Assembly (NCBI GenBank): GCA_964561605.1 | Contig: CAZLQD010000042.1 | Span: forward strand, 1 to 64,000 | Source: JALUZX01 sp964561605 | Lineage (GTDB): Bacteria; Planctomycetota; UBA1135; JALUZX01 | DNA length: 64,000 bases | Direction of reading: 5' to 3' | Shown: positions 18,250 to 26,106 of the stretch, one piece after another | Position numbering within the stretch: the first letter of the stretch is position 1 | Layout: every line of letters begins with the position of its first letter | Position numbers and translations under genes: made by a program | The notes under the pieces: model-generated | The model's input: only the letters and a program-made list of their open reading frames with translations | Databases searched by the model: none | What the model was told of the DNA's origin: nothing

Positions 18250-19109
18250 CGGCTGGGGAGGAAAGAGGAACTGTCGGATTGGTGACGCCCGAGGGCGTGC
18301 CCTTGGAGTTTCACCTCGCCGATCCTGGGGAAAGGCTCCACGCATTCATAGTGGACTCGGGTCTCATCGTCTTGGGGTGCGTCGTCTCCCTCCTCCTCAT
18401 TGGAGCCCGGGCTGACCTTGGGGTCCTCTCCATGCTCGCCGTTTTCTTCTTCCGCCAATGCTATTTTTTCACCTTCGAACTCGTCTGGAACGGCTCCACG
18501 CCGGGCAAACGTTCGGCGGGGATAAGGGTCGTCTCCCGATATGGGGGACCTCTCACAGTGGAAGCCCTTCTCGCAAGAAACCTTATGCGGGATCTGGAGA
18601 TCTTCGTGCCATTGGTCGTGATCCTCCACCCCGGCCTGTTCCTAGGGGGGGGATCCCCATGGCTCGTCTATCCCGCCTTCGCCTGGGTGTTTCTGGTGGC
18701 GGGCCTGCCCCTCTTCACCAGGGATAGGGTTAGGGCGGGGGACATCCTCGGGGGGACCCTCGTGGTCCGGGTGCCCGAGGGGGTCCTGCCGGAAGATCCA
18801 GCAGCGTCCTCCGGGGATTCGGGGTTCCAGTTCGAAAGAAGACATCTGGAGATCTACGGCGAGAAGGAACTGGAGGTCCTGGCCGGAATCCTTCGCTCTT
18901 TGAAGGAAAAAGAACATCTCCGTAGGGACCTCACCCTCCTTGCAGGCACGATTGCAAGGAAGATCGGTTATGATGGACGTGAGCCGACAAGCAACCCGTC
19001 AGCCTTCCTGGAGGCTTTCTATAGCGCCCAGAGAAAGCACCTGGAAGAAAGGCTCCTCTTCGGCAGGCGCAAGGCATCCAAGGAGGACAAGGAGGGGGAA
19101 ACGTCTTGA
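18246..19109 (+). CDS. RDD-family membrane protein
   Basis: The 287-residue protein contains an RDD domain with LADPGERLHAFIVDSGLIVLG (Arg30, Asp37), FELVWNGSTPGKRSAGIRVV and a third acidic site in RNLMRDLEIF. It has about four membrane segments, then a cytoplasmic helical tail (about 190-287) rich in Glu, Lys and Arg. RDD proteins are small membrane proteins, sometimes linked to ion transport; the function here is unknown. It is the last gene of the cluster starting at 12952 (or 12093) and overlaps SpoIIM by 4 nt. Its third-position GC is a little lower than in upstream genes. Confidence 0.88.
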   Translation: MTAGEERGTVGLVTPEGVPLEFHLADPGERLHAFIVDSGLIVLGCVVSLLLIGARADLGVLSMLAVFFFRQCYFFTFELVWNGSTPGKRSAGIRVVSRYGGPLTVEALLARNLMRDLEIFVPLVVILHPGLFLGGGSPWLVYPAFAWVFLVAGLPLFTRDRVRAGDILGGTLVVRVPEGVLPEDPAASSGDSGFQFERRHLEIYGEKELEVLAGILRSLKEKEHLRRDLTLLAGTIARKIGYDGREPTSNPSAFLEAFYSAQRKHLEERLLFGRRKASKEDKEGETS

Positions 19110-19254
19110 AAAGGAGGGAAAGGAAGAAGGGGAGGATCCGGAAAGGTCCGGGGAAATGCTGGGAACGCGATGGCGGGCGGAAGAGGACAGGGAGGACCGG
19201 TCCTTTCCCGGCGATCGAGAATAAAACGGATGTCTCGATGGGGCGTGGATCGCA

Positions 19255-19770
19255 GAGATGTTCGTTTTCTTTCGCTGGGCCGGTCTCGACGGCGACGGAT
19301 TGGACGAAATCTTTGACGCCGGGATGAGAATATTTAGAAACCCGGATAGGGATCGTTTCTCCACCACAGGGAAACTTCTTTGGAAGAAGGAGAACCCCAA
19401 GTGGGATCCTTGGGGGCGACCTTCAGCTTGGATCTCGACAACGAGGGGGACAGGGACGTTGTTTTTTTACTGGCAAACCTCGAAACCGGCCTGTCAAACG
19501 GGGCGAATCATTCTCCGGAGGACCGGGAGATCCAAATTCGCCAAGGATCAGGAGTGATACGATGTTCCCGACAGCTTCGCCGGGGGGGCTTCTCTCGTTG
19601 ACGTGGACGGGGATGGGGATTTGGATCGGTTGCTTTCGTTCGGTTCATTGCGGTCCGCTTGTCCAATAATTCAATTGAACCTTCCCCAGCAAGTGGCGAC
19701 GAAGGGGTCTTGGGGGCTCGGGAAGGGAGGCAAGGTCGGACTTTTCGGGCACCAGGGGGACTTTTCCTGA
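19255..19770 (+). pseudogene. Decayed FG-GAP/VCBS-repeat protein remnant
   Basis: This stretch keeps fragments of FG-GAP/VCBS calcium-binding repeats in alternating frames. GLDGDGLDEIFDAGMRIFRN is encoded from about 19288 in one frame. DLDNEGDRDVVFLLANLE follows near 19430 in a second frame. DSFAGGASLVDVDGDGDLD, from about 19570, is back in the first frame after a TGA at 19555. At least two frameshifts and one stop break it. Base composition is more AT-rich than in the surrounding genes. The source protein would have been a secreted, beta-propeller-type adhesin or surface protein. The rest of the 765-nt gap (19110-19254 and 19771-19874) shows no gene. Confidence 0.7.
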
Positions 19771-19874
19771 TGATGGCCGGGATGGAGGGAAAGGTCACTG
19801 CTCTTCTATCGAGGAAAGGGAAAGGAGTCTTCCTTTCCGGGGCGGACTGGGGGCGCATTACTGGTTTTTGAACC

Positions 19875-21170
19875 TCACCGGGGAGGCGGGGGGGCTTTTT
19901 CGGCGGAGGATTGGGGGGAAGTGGGCCTGGGATTCGATGATCCGGGACCGAGGCGGCGGAGGCGATGGAGGAGGGGCGGGTGGGACCAGGAGAGGGCCAC
20001 GGCCATGGGGTGGGGACAGGGATGGGAGAGGTGGTCCGCCGAGAGCTTCTTCAAGGCCGCGGCCAGGGGAGCGGCGGATCCCAGGGTTTCGGCGGCGAAG
20101 CGGTCGGCCTGGTATTCGTGGAGTCTCGAGAGGTAATTGAAGAAGAGGGAGAGTAGGAGTTCCACGGGGGCGTAGAGGAGGCCGAAGAAGACAAGGGCCC
20201 CGTGGACGGTGATCCTTTCCATGAAGAAGGCCCGGTGGAGGCCCGGGACTTGGAGGAAGAGGGAGAGGAGGAAGAAGAGGATTCCTGTGTGGAGAATACC
20301 AAGGAGGGTTCCCTTCAGAATGTGCCTCTCTTTGTAGTGCCCCATCTCGTGGGCCAGTACGGCCAGGATCTCCTCCTCGGTATGTTTCTGGAGAAGGGTG
20401 TCGAAGAGGACGATTCTCTTGTTTCTCCCAAAGCCCGTGAAGAAGGCGTTCGCTTTTCCCGAGCGGCGGGAACCGTCGGCCACGTAGATTCCCTGGAGGG
20501 GGAAGCCGATCTTCTCCGCGTAGGCCCGGATCTTCTCCTCCAGGGTGCCCTTCTCGATGGGAGTGAACTTGTGGAAGAGGGGGAAGATCCAGGTTGGTGC
20601 GATGTACTGGATGAAGAGGGAGAAGAGGGTGACGGCGCCCCAGCAGTAGAGCCAGGCCCACCTTCCTGCATGGAGGAAGAAGGCAAGGATTCCCGCCAGG
20701 AGGGGAAGGCCGAGGACGAGGAAGAGGAGGAGGGCCTTCAAGCGATCCAGGAAGAAGGTCTTCGGAGTGGTTCGATTGAAACCGAACTTCTCCTCCACGA
20801 CGAAGGTGCTCCAGGCCTGGAAGGGAAGGCCAAGGACGGCTTTTCCGAGGAGAAGGGCCGCCAGGAAGGAGAGGCCTTTTCCGAGTTCGCCCAGGCCGAG
20901 GTCCGGGGCGATCCTGTCCAGGGCGGGAAAGCCCTTGAGGAACCAGAAGGCGAGAAGAAGGGCGGTGTCGAAGATCCGCTCCGTCCAGCCGAGTTTGAGA
21001 CGGGCGACGAGGTAGTCCCTGGTTCTTTTCCACCTCTCCCCTTCGTAGAGATCGGCCACCTGGGGGAGAGGATCCCCGCGGAGGGCCTTGAGGTTCAAGT
21101 AGGAGGCCAGCCCCTGGAGGAGCAGGTCCAGGAGCAGGGCGGCAAGGATGAACCAGGAGAAGAGGTTCAT
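19875..21170 (-). CDS. M48 metallopeptidase (Ste24/CAAX prenyl protease 1-like)
   Basis: This is an integral-membrane zinc protease. The 431-residue protein has an N-terminal membrane region, a CAAX protease 1 N-terminal domain with FQAWSTFVVEEKFGFNRTTP, and the zinc motif HEMGH at 274-278. The third ligand is Glu352 in LHEYQADRFA. NAFFTGFGRNKRIVLFDTLL precedes the zinc site, as in Ste24 homologues, and SHPPLLHRLRRL near the end is the usual C-terminal motif. In bacteria these enzymes are assumed to act in membrane-protein quality control. The last 25 residues are Pro/Ser-rich. It lies 43 nt behind the 21214 gene on the same strand. Confidence 0.93.
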   Translation of the reverse strand: MNLFSWFILAALLLDLLLQGLASYLNLKALRGDPLPQVADLYEGERWKRTRDYLVARLKLGWTERIFDTALLLAFWFLKGFPALDRIAPDLGLGELGKGLSFLAALLLGKAVLGLPFQAWSTFVVEEKFGFNRTTPKTFFLDRLKALLLFLVLGLPLLAGILAFFLHAGRWAWLYCWGAVTLFSLFIQYIAPTWIFPLFHKFTPIEKGTLEEKIRAYAEKIGFPLQGIYVADGSRRSGKANAFFTGFGRNKRIVLFDTLLQKHTEEEILAVLAHEMGHYKERHILKGTLLGILHTGILFFLLSLFLQVPGLHRAFFMERITVHGALVFFGLLYAPVELLLSLFFNYLSRLHEYQADRFAAETLGSAAPLAAALKKLSADHLSHPCPHPMAVALSWSHPPLLHRLRRLGPGSSNPRPTSPQSSAEKAPPPPR

Positions 21171-21185
21171 GGAAACCCTGGTTTC

Positions 21186-21191
21186 GTTATA
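21186..21191 (-). promoter_or_regulatory. Possible -10 element before the M48 protease gene
   Basis: On the minus strand the sequence reads TATAAC, about 15 nt before the ATG at 21170. It stands out as an AT-rich patch in a GC-rich background. A CTGACA lies 20 nt further upstream, too far for a normal -35, so the promoter is weakly supported. Confidence 0.3.
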
Positions 21192-21213
21192 AAACTACTC
21201 CCGGCAGAAAATG

Positions 21214-22053
21214 TCAGGTTTCCTGGGAGACTTGGATGGTCTTGACGCGCCACTCGGTGGTGAGTTCGTTGAAGCGGCTCATCTTCTTGGCGATCCGCCA
21301 GACGTTGGGGAATTCGATGGTTAGGGAGGGGTCGGTCTTGTGGCGGAGCCGGAAGGATCCGAAACCGAAGGTCCGTTCCACCACGTCGTCCACGTCGATG
21401 TTCAGGTCGTATTCACTGTATTCGATGGGACGCTCCGAGGCGTAGACCCCCCAGACGAGGAACCCCTTGTTGGGCGTGGCGATGAAGTAGTGGAACCGGG
21501 CGTAGATCCAGACCACCACGATGTCCGCCGTGGCGATTCCACCCAGGATGGTATACATGCCCCAGTTCCCGTAGACCTTGAGCTTCCTGATGGTTGCCAG
21601 GAAAGGAGCCCACTGGCCGATCTTGTCCATCCAGAAATAGAAGGCCAGGAGACAGGCCATGATGGCCAGGGTGAGGGCGGCCTTCATCCGCACCCGGAGG
21701 ACCAGCACGGAGAAGCAGAGCAGGACGGCCCACCAGCCTCCCATGGTGTAGGGATTGAGCCAGGCGCTTATGGGCTGGTTGGTCCCTTTGTGAAGGTAGA
21801 CCCAGGGCTTGTGGAGAGGGTCGGGAAGGACGAAGTCCCCTACGGCCACCTTGTGCTGGACGTAGGCCATGAGGATCGCCATGGCCCATGTGAAGAGGAC
21901 CATGGGCCAGAGCACCAGGAACCTCGAAGAGGGGCGGAAGACCACCAGTGGGACTGGGGGCTTCTCCGCTTTCAGGGCCATCACCTTGCGCTGGCCTGTG
22001 AGCACCTGGAACCCCACCCAGAGGGATGTGAAGAGCCACTTGAAGAATTTCAT
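21214..22053 (-). CDS. Conserved-looking membrane protein, function unknown
   Basis: I do not recognise this family with certainty. The 279-residue protein starts with a basic segment (MKFFKWLFTSLWVGFQVLTGQRKVMALK) and then has four to five membrane helices, including FLVLWPMVLFTWAMAILMAYV and WWAVLLCFSVLVLRVRM. Its C-terminal soluble domain (about 195-279) has DLNIDVDDVVERTFGFGSFR and LTIEFPNVWRIAKKMSRFNEL, alternating beta strands that could form a small PH-like domain; this is a guess from the pattern. A strong AAAGGAG site precedes the ATG. The M48 protease gene follows 43 nt downstream on the same strand. Confidence 0.8.
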   Translation of the reverse strand: MKFFKWLFTSLWVGFQVLTGQRKVMALKAEKPPVPLVVFRPSSRFLVLWPMVLFTWAMAILMAYVQHKVAVGDFVLPDPLHKPWVYLHKGTNQPISAWLNPYTMGGWWAVLLCFSVLVLRVRMKAALTLAIMACLLAFYFWMDKIGQWAPFLATIRKLKVYGNWGMYTILGGIATADIVVVWIYARFHYFIATPNKGFLVWGVYASERPIEYSEYDLNIDVDDVVERTFGFGSFRLRHKTDPSLTIEFPNVWRIAKKMSRFNELTTEWRVKTIQVSQET

Positions 22054-22205
22054 GGATCCGCTCCTTTGTTCCTCGTCGTTCCCTGGTTTCGGCCGTGGAG
22101 CCGCCCTCGGGCCGACCGCGTCCTGGTCCTGGTTTGCGTGGCCGGCGGCGGAAGATTCTAACCGCCCCGCCGCGGGGAAACGACGGCCCCGGGAGAAGGG
22201 GTGGA

Positions 22206-22239
22206 GAGAAGGGCCTCCCCGGCGGGGGAGGCCCTTCTC
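22206..22239 (-). terminator. 15-bp perfect hairpin after the S8 protease gene
   Basis: GAGAAGGGCCTCCCC (22206-22220) pairs perfectly with 22225-22239 around a 4-nt loop. It starts 49 nt past the stop of the minus-strand S8 gene. The stem is long and stable, but no T-run follows on the minus strand, so it may be a transcript 3-prime end structure rather than a classical intrinsic terminator. Confidence 0.6.
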
Positions 22240-22287
22240 GATGGGGCCGGCCCGGGACCAGGGAAGACCCGGTCCCGGCCCAGGGGA

Positions 22288-24774
22288 TCAGAAGGTGACC
22301 CTGGCGGCGTTGGAGACGTCCAGGATCCTGGCGTTACCGTCGATCACCAGGGTTACGCCGTCCATGGTGGTTCCCTTCAAGGCGGTCAGCACTCCCGGCG
22401 GCACCTGGAAGGGGGCGTTCGGGAAGAGGGCCGGGTTGGAGGTCGCCTTGAAGTGGAGCAGGCTCCCGGCCCGGGCGGGCTGGACCAGGACGGCCGCCGT
22501 CAGGCCGTCGGCCTCGATCCCCACGAAGGGGCCCAGGCCGGCGGGAAGCTTGGTGGAAAGGGAGAGGAAGGTCCAGCCTTCCTTCCAGCCCAAGGGGAGA
22601 TTCTTCACCACGGCCTTCAGGTCGCCCTGGCCCTTGGTGGTGAGATCCAGGGTCATGTGGGTCCGGTCCCGCCCCGAGGCGATCCCGCTGGCCACCAGTG
22701 CGTAGTCGGCGTCCTTGGCCGCCGTCTCCACGTGCCCGTCCTGGACCACCTGGGCCGCCCGGACCCGGACGTGCCAGATCCCCGGAGCCGGCCTCTTCAC
22801 GAAGACGTTCTCCACGGTGTCGATCTTGTCCGCCGAACCGCCCGGCGTGCTGTAGTTGCCGCTCTTCAAACCGTGGTTTCCCCAGTAGAGGGTTCCCGCC
22901 GGATCCGAGACCTTGAGGTCCAGGTCGTTGATCCTGGCCCTGGCCGAGGCCGGGTTGGCCGGAGGATCGGGGAAGACCAGGGTCACCCGGAAGAGGGGCT
23001 CACCTTTCCGGACGAAGAAGTAGTAGTCCTTGGATTCCAGGTTCTTCAGGACGTCCCACTCGTTCACCACGTGGATCTTGTTCCTCAAGTCCCACATGTC
23101 CTGGACGTTGGGGAAGCCCCACCCCTGGTTGAACCGGGTGAAGTCCTTGTAGTTGGGGAAGGGATATTGGCGGGCCGTGTTGATCATCAAGGCCTTGGTC
23201 GTGGAGAAGTGGGGCCGGTTCTCGAAGCGCTTCGCCGCTCCCCCGGGCATGGGATGGCCGAAGATTCCGTCGGTGTAGAGCTCGATGGAGAGGCCCACGT
23301 AACCGGCCACGATGGGGGTTGCACCCGAAGTTCCGCCGAAGCTGGAGGTGTAGCTCGTGGAACTGTAGCCCGTGGTGTAGATGTAGTCGTAGTAGGCGCA
23401 GAGGTCGGGCTTGATCCTCCCGTCCGAGGCCGGCCCCGTGCTCCCGCTGCGGCCCCACCTGTCGTCGGAGGTGGTCAGGGTGTTGTAGTGCCGGACTCCG
23501 CCCACGGAGATGATGTTCTTGGCCCAGGCCTGGGGCCGGGACATCCTGGGGTTGGACGTTGCGCCGGCGTTGCTCTGGCTCTGGGTGATGGGAAGATCGA
23601 GTTCGAAGATGATCTTGTCCATCTCGGCGGAGCGGGAGGTGTAGAGGGTGGTCCGGGCGTAGCCCCAGGAGGCGGTCTGGAACATGCCGCGGTAATTGAG
23701 CTTGGGATCGGTCAGCTCCTTCACCACGGTGTATCGCCGGTTGTTGTTGAAAACGTAATAGTAGTTGCAGTAGATGCCCTGCCCGTCGGGGAGGAGTCCC
23801 CTGGCCTGGGCCCTCACGCCCTTGGCGAAGACCTCGCCGAAGGTGGCGGTGCCGTGGCCCGAGCCTCTTCCGTCGTGGAGGACGATGGGCCAGGACCTGT
23901 AGCGGGTGGGGCCGAACTCGGGGTGGGTCTTGTAGATCCCCTCCATGATCATGCCCCTGATACCCTTACCCGTGTAATGCGACGGCTTCTTGAACTCGAT
24001 GTAGTCGGCGCCGCCCTGCTTGCGGGCGTTGTCCATGTCCACCTCGCCGGGGCTCCAGCGGTCGATCCAGTCCACCGTGTCCAATGCGGCGGCCCGCACC
24101 AACTGGGATGGAGTGAGCAGGGCCTCGATGAGGAGGTTGTCCTCCGGGGCCGTGGCCACTTTGCCCCCCATGGCCTCGATCCCGGCGACGAGTGCGGCCC
24201 GGTCCCGGCCCTTCTCGTCCACAAGGACCAGGTTGTACTTGGCCGGTTCGGCCGGGAGGGTTTTTCCTTCCAGGGCTTCCAGGACGGCCGGCTCCAACCT
24301 GTAGGCCGGGTGGAAGGGGCCGACCCAGCGCACGAAGGGAAGGGCCTTCACCTTTCCCTGGAGGGAAGGATCCATGCGGACCAGGAGGGCCTGGTCGGGA
24401 ATGTAACCCTTCACCCGGGCCCCCAGGCCTTCCAGGACCCGTTCGTAGGCCTCGAGAGGCTGGGTGTGGAACTGGACCAGGAAGAGCCGGCAGGTCCGGG
24501 GTGCCAGGAGGTACCCCGGCACGGCGGGTGTGCCCTGGAGGGGGTCGAAGGTGGCGTATTCCAACCGGATCAGGACCTGGGAGGGAACGGTCTCGGACCA
24601 GGTGGCTCCCCCGTCCAGGCTGACCCGGTAGAAGGAAAGGCCCTTCTTCTCCAGGAGAAGGACCTGGGTGGCGGAGCCCGGGACGCGGATGGGCTTGCGT
24701 CCCGGAGGCGGGGCGGCCCGGAGGGATGCCAGGGCCAGGGAACCGAAGAGCAGGCACAAAGACAGTTTTCGCAT
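22288..24774 (-). CDS. Secreted S8-like serine protease with atypical catalytic Asp
   Basis: This is an 828-residue subtilisin-fold protein with a signal peptide (MRKLSLCLLFGSLALASLRA) and a long N-terminal pro-region. The start is fixed by the signal peptide and an AGGAG site 7 nt upstream. The catalytic His is H307 in GSGHGTATFGEVF and Ser is S483 in FGGTSGATPIVAGYVGL; an Asn in SQSNAGATSN may serve the oxyanion hole. The Asp strand reads GMIMEGIYKTHPEF instead of VAVLDTGxxxxHPDL. Met277 takes the Asp place and Glu278 is next to it. A beta-sandwich (about 580-700) and a C-terminal adhesion-like domain follow. It may be a modified or inactive protease. The family assignment is firm; activity is open. 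Confidence 0.85.
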   Translation of the reverse strand: MRKLSLCLLFGSLALASLRAAPPPGRKPIRVPGSATQVLLLEKKGLSFYRVSLDGGATWSETVPSQVLIRLEYATFDPLQGTPAVPGYLLAPRTCRLFLVQFHTQPLEAYERVLEGLGARVKGYIPDQALLVRMDPSLQGKVKALPFVRWVGPFHPAYRLEPAVLEALEGKTLPAEPAKYNLVLVDEKGRDRAALVAGIEAMGGKVATAPEDNLLIEALLTPSQLVRAAALDTVDWIDRWSPGEVDMDNARKQGGADYIEFKKPSHYTGKGIRGMIMEGIYKTHPEFGPTRYRSWPIVLHDGRGSGHGTATFGEVFAKGVRAQARGLLPDGQGIYCNYYYVFNNNRRYTVVKELTDPKLNYRGMFQTASWGYARTTLYTSRSAEMDKIIFELDLPITQSQSNAGATSNPRMSRPQAWAKNIISVGGVRHYNTLTTSDDRWGRSGSTGPASDGRIKPDLCAYYDYIYTTGYSSTSYTSSFGGTSGATPIVAGYVGLSIELYTDGIFGHPMPGGAAKRFENRPHFSTTKALMINTARQYPFPNYKDFTRFNQGWGFPNVQDMWDLRNKIHVVNEWDVLKNLESKDYYFFVRKGEPLFRVTLVFPDPPANPASARARINDLDLKVSDPAGTLYWGNHGLKSGNYSTPGGSADKIDTVENVFVKRPAPGIWHVRVRAAQVVQDGHVETAAKDADYALVASGIASGRDRTHMTLDLTTKGQGDLKAVVKNLPLGWKEGWTFLSLSTKLPAGLGPFVGIEADGLTAAVLVQPARAGSLLHFKATSNPALFPNAPFQVPPGVLTALKGTTMDGVTLVIDGNARILDVSNAARVTF

Positions 24775-24957
24775 TTGGAACGCTCCTGTTCTGGGGAGTG
24801 GGGACTTGGGCTTCATTGGGCGTGAGAGGGACCGGTGCAAGACCGGTCTCCCCGGGAAGGGGATCTCCTTTCAGGGTAAGGCCGCGGCCCGGGTCGGTTA
24901 CGGGAAAACTCCCCGGCCCGGCCCGGGAGGTGTCCCGGATCGGGACGGTCCGAAAGT

Positions 24958-26106
24958 CTATCGGGTTTTCCCCTTTTCCCCGGAGACGACCCTGGAGAGG
25001 GCGATCACGGCGAAGGCCGTCCCGTAGGGCTTGTGATATCCGTACAAGGGATAATCCCAGAAGCTCCCGTCGGGCTCCCGGCAGAACATGACGCCCCGGA
25101 AGAGAGGCTCCCGGAATCGTTCCCGGTCCTTCTCGGGAAGGGTGTCCAAGAGCCATGCGGCGTAGGCGTGGCCGTAGAGATAGAAGTAACCCGAGATGGA
25201 ATACCACTTGTGGTGGGGAATGGGTTCCCGGACGGCGATCTTTTGGAAGCGGGGAAAACGGAGGAGGAGGTTCTCCAAGGCCTCCAGCCGGGCCTTCCGG
25301 GAAAAATCCCTCCCGAAGAGGAGCATGGAGTACTGGCAGGCGGGCGTCCTGCAGGCCGACCCCTTGGGCCCGTTGATCCCGTGGGTGAGCCTGTAGCGCA
25401 GATAGTAGCCGTAGAGGAAGGACCCCCTGGGCGTGAGGCACCTTTCCATCAGGCCCAGGGCTTTCCGGATCATGGACCGGGGAACCTCCAGGCCCGCCGC
25501 CTTCGCCCGGGCCAGGCCCACCAGGTCCGTGGCGGTCGTGAAGCTCATGGACGTGTCCGAGGGCCTGTAGGTGGGGACCCCTCCGAGGCTCAGGTAGCCC
25601 CAGCCCCCGTCGGTGCACTGGTAGATCCCCAGTTTCCGGACCAGTTCGGCCGAGGCCTTGCGGATGGCCCCGTTCCGGCGGTCCCCGGGATGGCGGCGGA
25701 GCCAGTCCCCAAAACATTGAAGCGTATAACCGAAGGACCAGACGTTGTAGTGCTCCACTCCGTTGGGCCGTTTCACGTCGTAGGCCCCAAGGAGGTAGTC
25801 GATCCCCCGGGAGGCGGCCTTTACCGCGGCGGGAGGTTCGTAGGGGCTCTCTTCCAGGGCGATCACACAGAGGGCCGAGGTGGCGACCCGGAAGGCCCGG
25901 TGGGAGCCCGGCACGTCGCAGAGAATCTTGTAGACCCGGGCCGATTCGTGGGACCCCCAGCCTCCGTCGGGGTACTGGTGGCGCACGAGCCAGTCCACGG
26001 CATCCCGGAGGACCCGGCGGGGCGAAGGGCTGGGGGCCTTCGCAGGCTGGGATGGGACCGTCCCGGCGAGGAGGGCGGGAAGGGCCCACAAAGGGAGGAG
26101 CTTCAC
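24958..26106 (-). CDS. Secreted prenyltransferase/squalene-oxidase-repeat (alpha-toroid) protein
   Basis: The 382-residue protein begins with a GTG and a signal peptide (KLLPLWALPALLAGTVPSQ). The rest is an alpha/alpha toroid with repeats marked by YPDGGWGS (about 45), CTDGGWGY (about 160) and EPDGSFWDY (about 355), each followed by helices with a Thr/Ser-rich start (DTSMSFTTATDLVGL). No DDxTA-type cyclase motif is seen, so it is unlikely to be a triterpene cyclase. Export also argues for a protein- or glycan-binding role. The start overlaps the stop of the upstream HlyD-like gene by 4 nt, so the two are translationally coupled. The physiological role is unknown. Confidence 0.85.
   Translation of the reverse strand: MKLLPLWALPALLAGTVPSQPAKAPSPSPRRVLRDAVDWLVRHQYPDGGWGSHESARVYKILCDVPGSHRAFRVATSALCVIALEESPYEPPAAVKAASRGIDYLLGAYDVKRPNGVEHYNVWSFGYTLQCFGDWLRRHPGDRRNGAIRKASAELVRKLGIYQCTDGGWGYLSLGGVPTYRPSDTSMSFTTATDLVGLARAKAAGLEVPRSMIRKALGLMERCLTPRGSFLYGYYLRYRLTHGINGPKGSACRTPACQYSMLLFGRDFSRKARLEALENLLLRFPRFQKIAVREPIPHHKWYSISGYFYLYGHAYAAWLLDTLPEKDRERFREPLFRGVMFCREPDGSFWDYPLYGYHKPYGTAFAVIALSRVVSGEKGKTR

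Noticed and set aside
23966..26089. 707-codon minus-strand frame bridging the S8 and toroid genes
   Set aside because: It runs in another frame through both real genes; the translation is Pro/Gly/Arg-rich with no domain.
24958..26106. Squalene-hopene cyclase call for the toroid protein
   Set aside because: No catalytic DDxTA-type motif, too short, and it carries an export signal.
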